41,628 bases of DNA from contig RPFO01000896.1 in the NCBI GenBank assembly GCA_009746045.1, positions 1-41,628 of the forward strand. The letters run 5' to 3'. This DNA comes from Mesostigma viride (lineage: Eukaryota > Streptophyta > Mesostigmatophyceae > Mesostigmatales > Mesostigmataceae). Below the pieces are notes generated by a model that saw nothing but the letters and a program-made list of their open reading frames with translations, was not told where the DNA came from and made no database searches. The position numbers and the translations under genes are program-made. Below are positions 11,419 through 21,802 of the stretch, piece after piece (within the stretch, counting starts at the first letter, position 1; each line of letters begins with the position of its first letter).

Positions 11419-11961
11419 AACGTCAGTGTGCGGACGCCAGAAGCAGATGGGGGGCGAAAGGGAAACATGAGGAGGCTGCCTGGGAGGGCGGAGCTGCAAG
11501 ACAGAGGGATGGTGTGCAAGAAAAGCGAGTGTGCGGTGCTCTATATCACGAAATCCCTTGTAATTCTGTCACCTTGAGACCTGTCATAGTCTTCGTAACA
11601 GGACGGCATGGCCAAGCAGACTGTCCCTTGCCTTGGTATGAGCAGCAGAAAATCAACGAGCTAACCGTCTATCCCTATTATAAGCAGAACAACGGAATGC
11701 GCCAGTCTGGTGAGGGCCAGACATCTTACCTCCGCGCGCCGGCATCAGAGCCGATAGAATGCCGAAGGGAATCATCCTGCATCGACGCGCAACGATGGGA
11801 CGGGGATAGGAAGCGCCCAAGGTAGGTGGGGTGGAAAGAAGCGAGGTAAGATCGCGAGAAAAATGGCGAACCAGCGCCACAAAATTACAAGGAACCGACA
11901 TAGGGAGCACCAACCTAGGCTAGCAAGGAATTTCAAAAAGCTAGCGGCGTTCTCCCATCCT

Positions 11962-12248
11962 ACCTCTTGAGTTGCTAGAAGGAACCTGCGGAAAAAGTCC
12001 TCGCTGTATGTGCGGTCCAAGCTCGGGTTCCCATTACTAGAAGTAGCGATAAATGCCTTTGTAGGAGAGCTCGGGAGCCCGTAATACCCGGTCCCCGAGC
12101 ATGTGCTGGCTAGCGCCGACGCAAAACTAAACTCGTCCGTGCTGGACGGCAAAATCGCGCGCGCATCCGCGGCAGCATTCTCGCCTTGGATCCACTGTTG
12201 GAGCTCCAAGGAGACATTCCTGACAACGCAATGTTCTACGTCTACCAT
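11962..12248 (-). CDS. Hypothetical exon, possibly 5' exon of the bZIP-like gene
   Basis: The minus-strand frame from 12,248 (MVDVEHCVVRN) has protein-like composition to about 11,962, where GAG is followed by a possible donor GTAGGA. Beyond that the translation becomes low quality. It lies ~540 bp upstream of the likely start at 11,418 on the same strand, so it may be the true first exon of that gene. No domain is recognised. A separate small gene is the alternative. Confidence 0.4.
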
Positions 12249-13020
12249 AGTTTATCTAGCAAGCATTCCTGTCCCTGACGGGGAATAAGCCGACGAGAGG
12301 GCTCGGTCCTAGCGTTAGTCCTGAGTGCATCGCTAAGGCCAAAAAGAGAAGACCGCCGTCCGCCACCGATGGTCGAAAACGACTCGAATCTCTTCAGCTG
12401 CCTTGGCACGGGCGTGTTACGGAGCGGGATCGGGGCGACGAAATCTGCAGACGGGACAGTTCAGATGACTGGCTAGGGTCGTTTCGTAAAGCACTACCTA
12501 CCAGTTGCTTGCGAGGATGGGACAATGATTCTAAATTCTCCCGATCTTCGGATCAGTTCCGGGCCGTTCGTCGCATCAGCAGCATCTCGAAATTAACAAA
12601 CCTCAGCCTGGCGGGAACCGCCTTCCGTAGATTTTGCGCCAGCGAAGCCCCTGAAAAAAACGCCTCCGTCCCGCATTGACTGTGCACCGGCCAGATTGCC
12701 TCCGTGTCCTTGTCAGTTTTAGATGTACTGACGAGCGGAGAGTAAGATAGGGCCGCCGTGGCGACGTAACTTGTCAGCCTTTATTGTGGCCTAGAAAAGC
12801 CGAGAGCCTGGTACGCAGTTACTGAGCCCCGGTATGGCGGTATCGCTGAGTAATATCTGCATCTCCGTATATGCTTCCGTAAGTGATGCCCGGCGGCGCG
12901 GCGCGCCTCGTACTCTGAATGTCAGAAGAGAACATTGAGGAACCTGAGCGTATCGCTGCCAGCAGAAGACACGGGGTCACTCGATTTATTTCGTACATAC
13001 CGGTAGTCGATTAGGACTAA
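12249..13020. other. Intergenic, no recognisable gene
   Basis: No open frame of note on either strand. Because of its position upstream of the minus-strand gene it probably holds that gene's promoter, but I see no clear core motif. Its right end is the 8-bp target site of the giant element. Confidence 0.4.
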
Positions 13021-13028
13021 ATGGCAAA
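13021..13028. repeat. 8-bp target-site duplication, left
   Basis: ATGGCAAA directly abuts the outer end of the left inverted arm. The same 8 bp in the same orientation abut the outer end of the right arm at 25,609-25,616. Confidence 0.8.
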
Positions 13029-13043
13029 TGAGTTTTTGTAAAC

Positions 13044-13056
13044 ATCAGTCACTGAT
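13044..13056. promoter_or_regulatory. Subterminal palindrome ATCAGTCACTGAT
   Basis: A 6-bp inverted repeat with a 1-bp centre lies 16 bp inside each end of the giant element (mirror copy at 25,581-25,593). Subterminal palindromes are common transposase-binding sites. That role is inferred. Confidence 0.35.
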
Positions 13057-13065
13057 TTCTTCAGA

Positions 13066-13160
13066 CGATGCGCAAGGCTGGGATGCGCAAGGCTGGGAAT
13101 GCGCAAGGCTGGGCGCGGCGCAGCGTGCGCAAGGCTGGCGTGCGCAAGGCTGGGGAGTGC
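13066..13160. repeat. Subterminal minisatellite, GCGCAAGGCTGG units
   Basis: Five copies of TGCGCAAGGCTGG with variable 1-14 bp spacers, 40-130 bp from the element end. The mirror copy is at 25,477-25,571. They could be subterminal transposase-binding repeats like those of hAT elements. This is an inference from position only. Confidence 0.6.
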
Positions 13161-13693
13161 GCGGGCGTAACAACGTTAAGGCAGGCCAGGCGCAGGCACG
13201 TAAAAACACGGGCGACGGGCCATGGGCCACGGGCCACGCGTCGGCCGTCGGCCCAGCCATTCCTGCATTTTAGGAACGTTGCCGGGCACAAAATTCAAAT
13301 TCTGGTGCGGCATGGCTGCGGCAGCTACCTGGCCCGGGCTGGCCGACGTTGGCATGGACGACTGTCAAGAAAGAGTTCATCTCGCTTGGGTAAGCTGCGG
13401 TTGTTTCGTCTGGGCGCTCTTCCCATTTTATTGCTAACGGGTCGATTTACTTACCCAACGTTTCCATCCAGGGCAGAAATGCCAACGACTTTTCAGTCGG
13501 CCACTTCCATTTTTTACCCACTTCGAGTCGTAACGTCATCCAAGGAATACTTTACCCTCTGTATTCCGGCCTGTCTCCTTCTATTTCGCAGGAACCCTTC
13601 GCTTCTGGTTGGCGTTCCTGCACTGCAGGCAGGCTGCAGTCTCTACCGCTGCATTTTTTTGTAAGTACTTCGGTTGGGAAGTTCGTCTAACGT

Positions 13694-13888
13694 TTGGCCG
13701 CGTCTCTACACTGTGTTTCCGTCAGCAACGGGATGGAGGTCCGGTTTTTCATGATCGGCAACCGTTTTGGTCACGTCATTTTCAGCAACACGCAACTGCC
13801 TCTGCCTTACACGCTGCGCTTTGTCGTCCTTCCGTCGGTTCGGGAAAGCTTCTTACGTCTTTCCATTACATCATTACCGTCCAGGTAG
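13694..13888 (+). CDS. Hypothetical coding segment in left arm
   Basis: A stretch starting MEVRFFMIGN (ATG near 13,733) reads like a protein. It is preceded by a possible acceptor (CCGTCAG) and followed by a possible donor (CCAG then GTAGTT at ~13,887). Other GTAAGC/GTAAGT donors and CAG acceptors occur nearby (13,390-13,720), so a small multi-exon gene is conceivable. No domain is recognised and no transposase motif is visible. The same segment is present inverted in the right arm (24,721-24,880). Confidence 0.25.
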   Translation: MAASLHCVSVSNGMEVRFFMIGNRFGHVIFSNTQLPLPYTLRFVVLPSVRESFLRLSITSLPSR

Positions 13889-14934
13889 TTTCTTACCATT
13901 TGCTTTCGGTCGGCAACGGGTCGGGAGCATATACAGTGGGTCATTATCCGCAATGCAGCTTCCCCCCTGTTTTCCCCACAGGCTCTCCCTGTATTTCCTT
14001 GGGGAACATCTTTGGATTAGCTCCCGTGCATCAAACGTGCATCAAGAACACATTTTTTAGGGAGACTTTGGCTGTTCGTGGGATGGGAAGCACTACTGTG
14101 CCCATGTTTTCCACTGCTTGATCTTGACTGCATACCCCACGCACCTGTCACCCACCTGACTTTTGCTAGTAGTTGCTGGATTTTTTCTTATAGCAGGTGC
14201 TGCGTGCTGGTGATTGACATTACGGTCGCCATTGCTTGCCAGTAATTCAAAGTTGCTTGAAATGGTCAGCATCACGGCCAAGTCTACGTTCAGATCCTGC
14301 TTGGAATTTGTGGCGGGCGTTTTCTGTATTGGATGAACGCCAGTTTTTGTGACAGTGTGATTGTGTATAGGAACAAGTTTGAAGCAACAGCACACGTAGC
14401 ATATTCATACTCATATACATGCGCTTAATGTGAACGATGTAGCCTAGGGCGAAGAGCGTTGGTTTACACGACGACGTATTCAAAGTATAACTTCTGTAAA
14501 CAAGTATCCATCTGCGTGTTTTAATTCATTTTGGCAGCCATGCATGTGCACAAGAGTACCAATTAATTATTCCTACACTAGGGGTCGATGTATTTAGCAT
14601 TCACTTTGGCATTTACTGCGGCAATGCCATTACTCCGTGGCTCCCCAATGGGACATGTATGTGTGTCTTGTTGTGTTGACAGCGTGTAATAAGTGTTGCA
14701 ACGAACTAGGCAAGGGCTAATGGACTAAACTGTGACGGGCAGCACATTGATTGCCGCATCGAAGCCAAGAATCATTTAGCACTCGCAGTTAGGTATCGCC
14801 ATGATGCAGAGAAATTGTTGTGGCCTGACCACTTGAGGCAGTGAGACAAGGTTGGATGCCCTCCCAATCAGTGTATAGGGGTTGAAGGTTGTTTTATTGC
14901 CACCCATGTGATGCAATATACGTGTGCTTGATGA

Positions 14935-15372
14935 GTGGATGGATGGATGGATGGATGGATGGATGGATGGATGGATGGATGGATGGATGGATGGATGGAT
15001 GGATGGATGGATGGATGGATGGATGGATGGATGGATGGATGGATGGATGGATGGATGGATGGATGGATGGATGGATGGATGGATGGATGGATGGATGGAT
15101 GGATGGATGGATGGATGGATGCATGGATGCATGGATGCATGGATGCATGGATGCATGGATGCATGGATGCATGGATGCATGGATGCATGGATGCATGGAT
15201 GCATGGATGCATGGATGCATGGATGCATGGATGCATGGATGCATGGATGCATGGATGCATGGATGCATGGATGCATGGATGCATGGATGCATGGATGCAT
15301 GGATGCATGGATGCATGGATGCATGGATGCATGGATGCATGGATGCATGGATGCATGGATGCATGGATGCAT
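14935..15372 (+). repeat. (GGAT)n followed by (GGATGCAT)n array
   Basis: About 46 GGAT units (to ~15,119), then about 32 units of the 8-mer GGATGCAT. Stop codons are absent from all frames, so long meaningless open frames appear on both strands. It is the inner tandem domain of the left arm. Confidence 0.9.
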
Positions 15373-15695
15373 GGATGGATGATTGGCTAACAAAGTGAGT
15401 GGTTGCGTGTCGTGCGCATGGTCATGTTAGTCCTCCTTGCCTCCCTATGAAACTAAGGGTTGAGAAAGCAGGTTTGGGCTCGGCGGCTACCATATTGTAG
15501 TGACATGCACACACGGGCTGTTGGGAGCCACGGGGAAGAGAATATGAGAAATCGGGTTAGCTTCGATTGCCAATTTGTAGCCATCCACTAAGCTGCTGTT
15601 TAGAATGGTAGGAATGCTTTTACACACTTTATACAGACGTCCACTTAAGCTAAATTTGGACTAATTGAGCTCTGAGACATCATGGTGGTGCCGGT

Positions 15696-16072
15696 CTACA
15701 CGATCATTTCTAGCTTTTCTCATTCTGTCATTTTTTGTTGGATGCAATATCAATATTGTGTAGACACCTCACTTATGTTATGATTTGGCCATTATGGATT
15801 CAAGAAACACCTGCCATGATCCTCCATTTGGCAACACTCACGCCATGGTGAACACCATTTTATTTTTTATTGCTTGATGACATTGGTTGAGATCACCTAG
15901 TAAGACAGTTGATGTTGTGGGCGGGGGGTGGGCAAGGATCTGGCACTCAGACATGTCTTTGGCCGGTGGGGTTACATGGGTGGCAAGAGGCAGATGCCTG
16001 TTTGGGCAAACCAATGTTGGTGCAGTTAATAGTAATTATATTGACTGGTTTTTCACTCCCTCTCTCCTCTTT
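15696..16072. other. No recognisable gene
   Basis: Unique-looking sequence between the left arm and the first family C 3' end. The upstream coding part of family C may lie here, but no clear frame continues. Confidence 0.35.
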
Positions 16073-16309
16073 GGACTGCCATGCAGAGCAAGAAGCGGTG
16101 GCAGAAGATTGTCAAGGCGCACACGCCCGACCCTGTGGGCAAGCCCCCTCCCCCCAAGCGGTGGAGGCGTTTTGATGAGTAGTGTAGTTAGGATTTTCTA
16201 GATAGCTTAGAGTTAGGATAGTTCGTTCACGCGGCTCCCTCCACCCCATCCATCATGGAATATGTGCTACATGATCTCCCCACGGAGGCATGTTATAATT
16301 TAATTTACT
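16073..16309 (+). mobile_element. LINE-type 3' end, family C (copy 1)
   Basis: A short basic C-terminus (HTPDPVGKPPPPKRWRRFDE, stop at 16,180-16,182) is followed by a UTR, the stem-loop CTCCCCACGGAG at 16,276-16,287 and a TTTAATTT-rich tail. A second copy lies at 19,738-19,943. The parent protein is unknown. The hairpin-plus-tail layout matches the ORF1-only elements although the UTR body differs. The tail is interrupted by the piggyBac-like element. Confidence 0.55.
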
Positions 16310-16313
16310 TTAA
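16310..16313. repeat. TTAA target site, left
   Basis: TTAA flanks the CCCGTG terminus. The partner TTAA is at 18,052-18,055. Confidence 0.65.
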
Positions 16314-18051
16314 CCCGTGTTTTTTTTTTTAGAACGCGATATACTGCGTTGTAAGCTATTTATAGAACACGTCATAACATCTAGGGAAAATTTTTTTTCA
16401 TAGTCATGTGTATACTTTCCTGAAAGCCCATAAATCAAAGGATTTTTTGAGCTACTCAGACCTACAATATGCTAATTCATTAGAGAGATACACTGGTTTG
16501 AATACAGGGGGGTCTGGCCATGACCGCGATTTGTTGACCCTAGGTCACAAGTCATGTGCTTATTCACAAATGGTTCATGAAAAAAATCTGGCTTCTTGCA
16601 CGAGCTATGGGCAACATATGCAGGCTCTGTGAAACGAAACTCAGGCCCATTGGGCCACTGGAGCTATTTTTTATTAGCATTACAATTACAACGCAGTACA
16701 ACGCAGTGGGAAAAATGAGAGCCCTTCACAACATGACCCAACGACACGAGCCCCATAAACGGGGATATCATGAGCTAGGAGGGTCAAAACGTTGAAAATA
16801 GGTGTTGTATAAGTTATACAGCATCAAACATGCATCAAACATCATGACTGGATGACATAATATGACTGAATCAGGCAGCCATAGCCAAAGCATCATCCAC
16901 TCTCACAACGTGTTGAGCACATGCCTCGTGGGAAGGGAGGCACTGGGTTTTCATTCCATAACGTGTGCAATGCTGAAAGAAAGAGGCATGTGTAATGCAA
17001 GGCTTGGATAGGTTGAGTGATCCATGAGCTTACATGCAGGCAAAGATGACGCTGGAATGCATGCTAGCAAATGGTGGCAAGATGCCAACAACGCATGATT
17101 ATACACCATGATTATGGGCACCTAGCTTATCTTCTTGCACAATCAACGCAGTATAAACCATCAATATCCAATCCTCACGATATATGCACGGCTTGACGAC
17201 GTATAAAGCACCTAAATAGTGCACAACTGCAGCCTGCTATGGCTGACATGCAAGCAACGTCGAGTAGGATGGCGGTCTTAGAGAGGCTGGGCAGAGGTCG
17301 GCAGAAATAAGTGGAAAACTGGCAGAAACTAGGTAGAAACACGATATACTTACGCCTGCAAGCACTATTGAGCCGGTGGCAGAGGCCATTTCCAGGGAAA
17401 TACAGCATACCGTAGCAATAGCCACGGTCACGCCTTACGCTATTTGCAGGCACCATCATGCCCGGAGCTACCCAATAAAAGTCTGCACAAATCTCGGTTT
17501 AGCCGAGAGTCCGGGCGTTCGGAATGAATAAACATGTGTTAAGAAGTCGAAACACCATGGAAATACCAAGCATGGTGCCGCAGCAGACCCGAGTCTTGGC
17601 GTAATAATATGTATGCCGGTTTCCAGGGGTTCCGCATGAAAGTTGGGTGAAAAACTGGAAAAATCTACGTTTCCTTTGCCCCAGTACCTCAACAAACTCG
17701 TAGAAACCTAATTATCAACCTTTGAACGCATAATCATGGTCGTGCCACCCAACAGCCACTGAAATTCGCGCGAAAACTGGCGAGATCTACCTGCCGCCAT
17801 CGCCGTCGTCTTCACCTTCGTCCCGCGAAAATGCCTGATTTCAGTGGTACATATTTGTTTGCAGCTGTCACAAAAAAAATCCAAAAAATACCAGGATTTT
17901 TTCTTGAGTTCTACGGGATGTAAGGAGGCCGTCCACCGAGTTTCAGACCGAAAATCTCGTATCTACTGTGCCTGCCACGTGTCAGATTACAACGCGATAC
18001 ATCGCGTTCTAACCCTACAACGCGATACATCGCGTTGTAAAAAAACACGGG
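16314..18051. mobile_element. piggyBac-like non-autonomous element (1.74 kb)
   Basis: The ends are inverted: CCCGTG followed by a T run at the left, and an A run followed by CACGGG at the right. They are flanked by TTAA on both sides. TTAA duplication plus a CCC start is the signature of the piggyBac superfamily. Subterminal palindromes follow each end: AACGCGATATACTGCGTT at the left, and two copies of a 22-bp palindrome built on ACAACGCGAT/ATCGCGTTGT at the right (17,990-18,038). The interior has only short frames and no DDD transposase, so it would need a transposase supplied in trans. Confidence 0.65.
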
Positions 18052-18360
18052 TTAATTTAATATTGACTGGTTATGTTGGTTTGCATAGACTACTCAAGTT
18101 TTGTTCCTTGTTGTGCGAGATCTCCCTTCCATTCATTCCATATCGACTTGCCATGCCTCCAGGTTGTCGAGGCCGGCAATGCATCTAGTGTAGGATTGTA
18201 TAGGTTACAATAAGACTTTTTCATGCAAGGGTACGTTTATGGATTCATGTCTATTAATTAATGAATGATTTTATGGATTTATGGGAGCATTAATTAATTG
18301 AATCATGAATTTGCACGCAACTTTGTCACGTGAGCATGTATCCAAACAATGATTAATCAT
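18052..18360. other. TTAA target copy and non-coding sequence
   Basis: Begins with the right TTAA. The rest is AT-rich with ATTAATTAAT blocks and no recognisable gene. Confidence 0.35.
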
Positions 18361-18475
18361 TTATCAAAGAGACAACCAGCGCAGGCCAGAAATCGGGAGA
18401 ATCCGGACCATGGTAGCTCGAGCCTGCCGTTATCTTTTCCGCGTTTTCGAGTCGTTCAGGATGATGAAGATGAAT
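18361..18475 (+). repeat. Dispersed repeat D, copy 1
   Basis: About 113 bp, starting ATCAAAGAGACAACCAGCGC and ending near ATGATGAAGATGAATG. It recurs in the same orientation at 28,061-28,174 with about 85-90% identity by eye. The family is unknown. Confidence 0.6.
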
Positions 18476-19240
18476 GGTGATGGAAATGTGTATCCTTGTG
18501 CATTGAAATTATGGCTGGCTTACGTGTGGAGCGACTAGATGACCTAGACGGTGGGGCCGGAAACAGCATGCTTGATCAGGGCGTGTGTTTCTAGCCTAAC
18601 TGGCCGGGAGTGTCTAGTGGTGAGCACCATTGCTGCGATCGCTCTCCCACCATTTACGAGGAAATACCCGCAAATGGAAAACCACTGAAAAGGTCTAGCT
18701 AGTCAGTCATCACGTTAGCCATGCCATGATTCCAAACGTCCAAGAACTGCACACGGTGCAAAGGCAAAAAGCCGGAGGACAGCACTTTCAAATGTGCGGC
18801 GGGAACCAAAAGCCCGCGGATGCCAGAAAACATCGTGTTGCGGCAGCGACGCGACGATGTGGACAACGAATCCAGTGCCAAGCTCGGAACGGCCGCAAAG
18901 GAGATCTGGCATCACAGGGTTCAGATGTGCGGAGATACTATGCGATCCAGCCGGTCCACGACCTGTTTGTAGAGCTTGTGCCAAGGGGCAGCACCGAACA
19001 GATGTGGGTGACGTTGCAAAAAACATCGGACTTGACGGAGCATAATGGCTCGGTCATAGTCTTTGACCAATAAACGCTGCAAGAGTTCAACAAGAGTCGT
19101 GATGAAATCAACACGATACGGAACAAAGACGGGAAAAACGATGTAACTGAGAAAGAACAACACCATATTTTGCTGTGTGGGAAAGGAGACTGTGAATATC
19201 GGGGTAACGAATAAAAGGAATCATTTATCATCTGCCATAA
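18476..19240. other. Unassigned; uncertain coding fragments
   Basis: One plus-strand frame near 18,744-18,970 reads NCTRCKGKKP and later cysteine-poor basic sequence. A minus-strand frame at 18,921-19,166 also looks protein-like (VELLQRLLVKDYDRA). They overlap in antisense, so at most one is real, and neither shows a complete domain. I do not call a gene. Confidence 0.25.
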
Positions 19241-19530
19241 GTCTGAATTTATTAAACAATTAATTAACAACATATATCTCCGTTGGGAGCTTATGTAACA
19301 CATAGCCCTGAGTGGGGGCATATGGGTTTTAATACATCCTTAGCTACCACTTGCAGGTGAATTGAATTGTAACATAACTCCGTTGGGAGTATATGTAGCA
19401 CATAGCCCTTGAGAGGGGGCATATGGCCTATCATACATCCTAAGCTACTTCCTGCAAGGGTGGGGATGTAAACAACACTTGCTCTAGGTGCACCAAGGCA
19501 CCTGCACCCTCATGATGTATCGCGCTATGC
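19241..19530 (-). mobile_element. Two LINE-type 3' tails, same orientation
   Basis: The first tail has the hairpin CTCCCAACGGAG (read on the minus strand) at 19,278-19,289 next to TTAATTAA. The second has an (ATTCA)n tail near 19,360-19,370 and the hairpin at 19,377-19,390, with family UTR to about 19,530. Both are short 5'-truncated insertions. Confidence 0.65.
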
Positions 19531-19737
19531 TACTTGCAGGTGGGGGGGGTGTAATCAGTCATAATGCTGTGCTCTTATTCTTTGCACACTGGTTTTCATG
19601 CACCCACGGTTGATGCCACCCTTTTTGCGTCTTCTGACCGAAACTGCATGTAAATGATCCAATTACAAATGGACTTGCGGATCAAGGCACTGGCCATAAT
19701 TAATTACTTCATTAAATTTACTCACCATAGCTTGCAT

Positions 19738-19943
19738 AGTCAAGGCTGAAACGCCCGACCCTGTGGGCAAACCACCTCCCCCCAAGCGGAGGAGGCGTTT
19801 TGATGAGTAGGGTAGTTAGGACTTTTCTAGACTAGCTAGATTAGAGTTAGGTTAGTTCGATTACGCGGCTCCTTCCACCCCACCCATCCATCAAGGAATA
19901 TGTGCTACATGATCTCCCAACGGAGGCATGTTATAATTTAATA
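19738..19943 (+). mobile_element. LINE-type 3' end, family C (copy 2)
   Basis: Matches 16,110-16,305 closely, including the C-terminal ETPDPVGKPPPPKRRRRFDE with its stop at 19,808-19,810, the hairpin at 19,914-19,925 and a TATAATTTAATA tail. It differs by several substitutions, so the two are independent insertions. Confidence 0.55.
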
Positions 19944-20154
19944 GCTTGCATTGATCAAATTGAGTTGGCCACAGATTTAGTGTGCACAAGGGTCCACCTA
20001 TTAAAAAAAAAGTCATATATTCTATATCTATTTTGCCCTAGCTCTACCCCAGGGGTCTTCTCTAGCTAGCATGCTTCGATCCGCCGTTTGCAAACACGCC
20101 GGCCCTTCCCCACTGGAGTCACTAGTCCTACATGACCTGAGCCCACTATTAATC

Positions 20155-20225
20155 AATTAATTAGGAACATCACTCCGTTGGGAGTAAATGTCGCACATAT
20201 CCCTGATATCCCAAAGGCATACGCA
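20155..20225 (-). mobile_element. Short LINE-type 3' tail
   Basis: TTAATTAGGAACATC is followed by the hairpin in reverse at 20,172-20,185 and a truncated UTR. It lies directly upstream of the ORF1-only element. Confidence 0.5.
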
Positions 20226-20383
20226 AAGGCATACCGCAGCCACGAGCCACGAGGTAGCCATGGCTGTCGGAGCTCATAACTTTCACGTTTGAGCACCGAA
20301 TTCAGCTGTGAATATCACAATCGCTTCGTCTTTCTTAGACGCACATGCTGATATAATTTTCCGAAGCTGTAACGCACTATACG

Positions 20384-21802
20384 ATGAGCAAACGCCTCTC
20401 GACGCAACGCAGCCTGGCGGCTGCGCTCAGCAATGAAAATACGTCTGCAGCCCCGGCTGCAGCTTCGCCAACCGGCCCAGAAGGCAGCGGCGCCACTAGC
20501 CAAGCTCTAGTGGTCGCCCAGCCGCCTGCTGAGCCCGCCTCGCCCGCAGCGTCGCCTGAACCCAAGCGCAGTCGCTCTGCCGAGCCGAGTTGGACAGAGC
20601 TCGACTTTGTCGCCGAAGCCAGCCAGCCCGGCTTCCTTGACACGCTTAACCCGGAACGCATCCTGGTCTGCGTGTTTTATGGAACGCACGCCTCGCTTCT
20701 TGCACTATGCAAGCAGCTCTTCAACCAAGGTCGCCTCTTTGACCCTCGCTGGGTTCGTCTCGCCTCTTTCGACATCATTCCCAGCCTCCACCGCCCCTTC
20801 CTCCAGCAATTCGCTCTCTTTTCCCTCCTTGGACGCTCCATCGGGGAGCTTTGGCCCCCCAAGCCTCTCACCACCACCTTAACCGAATCCTCCCTCCGCT
20901 CACTCCTTAAGGAGGTCCTCGAGGAGCACGTGGACCCCATTGCTGCAGATGTGGCGGCCATCGGCGGCACGCTGACTGCCGAGCTTCCCCTCCTTTCCAC
21001 CGCCACCTCCACCATCTCCACCGCCACCTCCACCCTCCTCGCCTCCTCCACCGCCACCACCTCCACCTCCGACGCCATCACCGCCCAGCTCCGTGACATC
21101 GACCAGCGTCTTAAGGACAACGCCATCGCTATCGAGGTTCTGCAGAACACGGCAGGCCTCACCGCCCAGGCGGTGAAGGACATTGCCGCCAAGCCAGCCC
21201 CGGCTGGCCTGGCCGGCGATGCTCCTCCCATCACCACCTGGGCGGACATGCTTAAGCAACATACCACCTCCACCACCTCCGCCGTCGCAGCCCAGCTCCA
21301 ACGGCAGACGCTTGACCTCCGCGAGGAGGCCGAGCTCGCCCAGCGCAGCCTCAACGTCATTGTCAAGAACTTCACCATGGAGGAAGGTGAGACTTCCGAG
21401 AAGCTTTTGCGTGCGTTTGAGCGAGAAATCCTTGGTCGCATGGGCCTTATCGGTGAGATCGCGCTGGCCGCCCACCGCCTTCCCCGCGCGCGGGGTAAGG
21501 CAGGGCCGCCCCCGCTCCTTCTCACCTTTAAGACCCCGGCGGACAAGATTTCTTTTCTCAGACGCCGCAAGCGGCTCGAGAAGACTCTCTTCACCCTTGA
21601 TGACGACCTGACCCTGGCGCAGCAACAACGGCGACGGGAGCTATGGCCGATCTACCTCCAGCTCCGGCAGACCAAGGCGGGCCAGCCGGTGTACTGGAAG
21701 GGGGCGGCCATCTACGTCGGCCACAAGCCCTGGCAGGCGACCCCCCCCCCCCCGCGGCCCCAGCGACTCCAGACGCCCCAGCTTAGGGGAATACAGCAGT
21801 AG
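20384..21802 (+). CDS. L1-ORF1p-like RNA-binding protein
   Basis: 472 residues. Residues 1-70 are Ala/Ser/Pro-rich and ~71-185 are a unique region (ILVCVFYG, FALFSLLGRSIGELWPP). S/T-rich repeats follow at ~204-230, then a coiled coil at ~231-255 and again ~300-322. From ~322 the order NVIVKNF, LAAHRLP-RARGK, PPLLLTFKT-PADKISFLRRRK, LTLAQQQRRRELWPIYLQLR and VYWKGAAIYV matches the RRM-like plus C-terminal domain of L1 ORF1p (RNA chaperone that coats LINE RNA). A run of ten or more C near 21,740 shifts the last ~20 residues relative to sister copies, which end in ...ATPA and stop at the TAG in CAGCTTAGGGG. So the extreme C-terminus here is probably altered. Function is inferred from domain order. 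An RT is absent within this element. Confidence 0.75.
   Translation: MSKRLSTQRSLAAALSNENTSAAPAAASPTGPEGSGATSQALVVAQPPAEPASPAASPEPKRSRSAEPSWTELDFVAEASQPGFLDTLNPERILVCVFYGTHASLLALCKQLFNQGRLFDPRWVRLASFDIIPSLHRPFLQQFALFSLLGRSIGELWPPKPLTTTLTESSLRSLLKEVLEEHVDPIAADVAAIGGTLTAELPLLSTATSTISTATSTLLASSTATTSTSDAITAQLRDIDQRLKDNAIAIEVLQNTAGLTAQAVKDIAAKPAPAGLAGDAPPITTWADMLKQHTTSTTSAVAAQLQRQTLDLREEAELAQRSLNVIVKNFTMEEGETSEKLLRAFEREILGRMGLIGEIALAAHRLPRARGKAGPPPLLLTFKTPADKISFLRRRKRLEKTLFTLDDDLTLAQQQRRRELWPIYLQLRQTKAGQPVYWKGAAIYVGHKPWQATPPPPRPQRLQTPQLRGIQQ

Larger units (their letters stand above)
13029..15695 (+). repeat. Left inverted arm (2,667 bp)
   Basis: Outside the tandem array it matches the reverse complement of 22,538-25,608 at roughly 99% by eye. 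Differences seen include a T/C change near 13,480, a deletion of about 28 bp near 13,697, a short deletion near 15,563 and a shorter tandem array. The inner edge lies in a LINE 3' UTR-like segment (CATGGTGGTGCCGGT). Confidence 0.8.

Noticed and set aside
10542-11420. 292-residue plus-strand frame
   Set aside because: Lies antisense to the 5' half of the minus-strand gene; low complexity and no domain.
14889-15398. Long open frames encoding repeated MDGW/MHGC or HPCIHASM units
   Set aside because: They come from the GGAT/GGATGCAT array, which lacks stops in all frames on both strands. No flanking coding signal.
18715-19073. Zinc-finger-like CTRC motif as a gene
   Set aside because: Only one C-x2-C pair, a stop directly upstream, and competing antisense frames. 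Not enough to call.
20677-21628. Minus-strand frames of 242-305 residues opposite the ORF1 gene
   Set aside because: Antisense shadows. The plus frame shows conserved ORF1 domain order and is shared by other copies.
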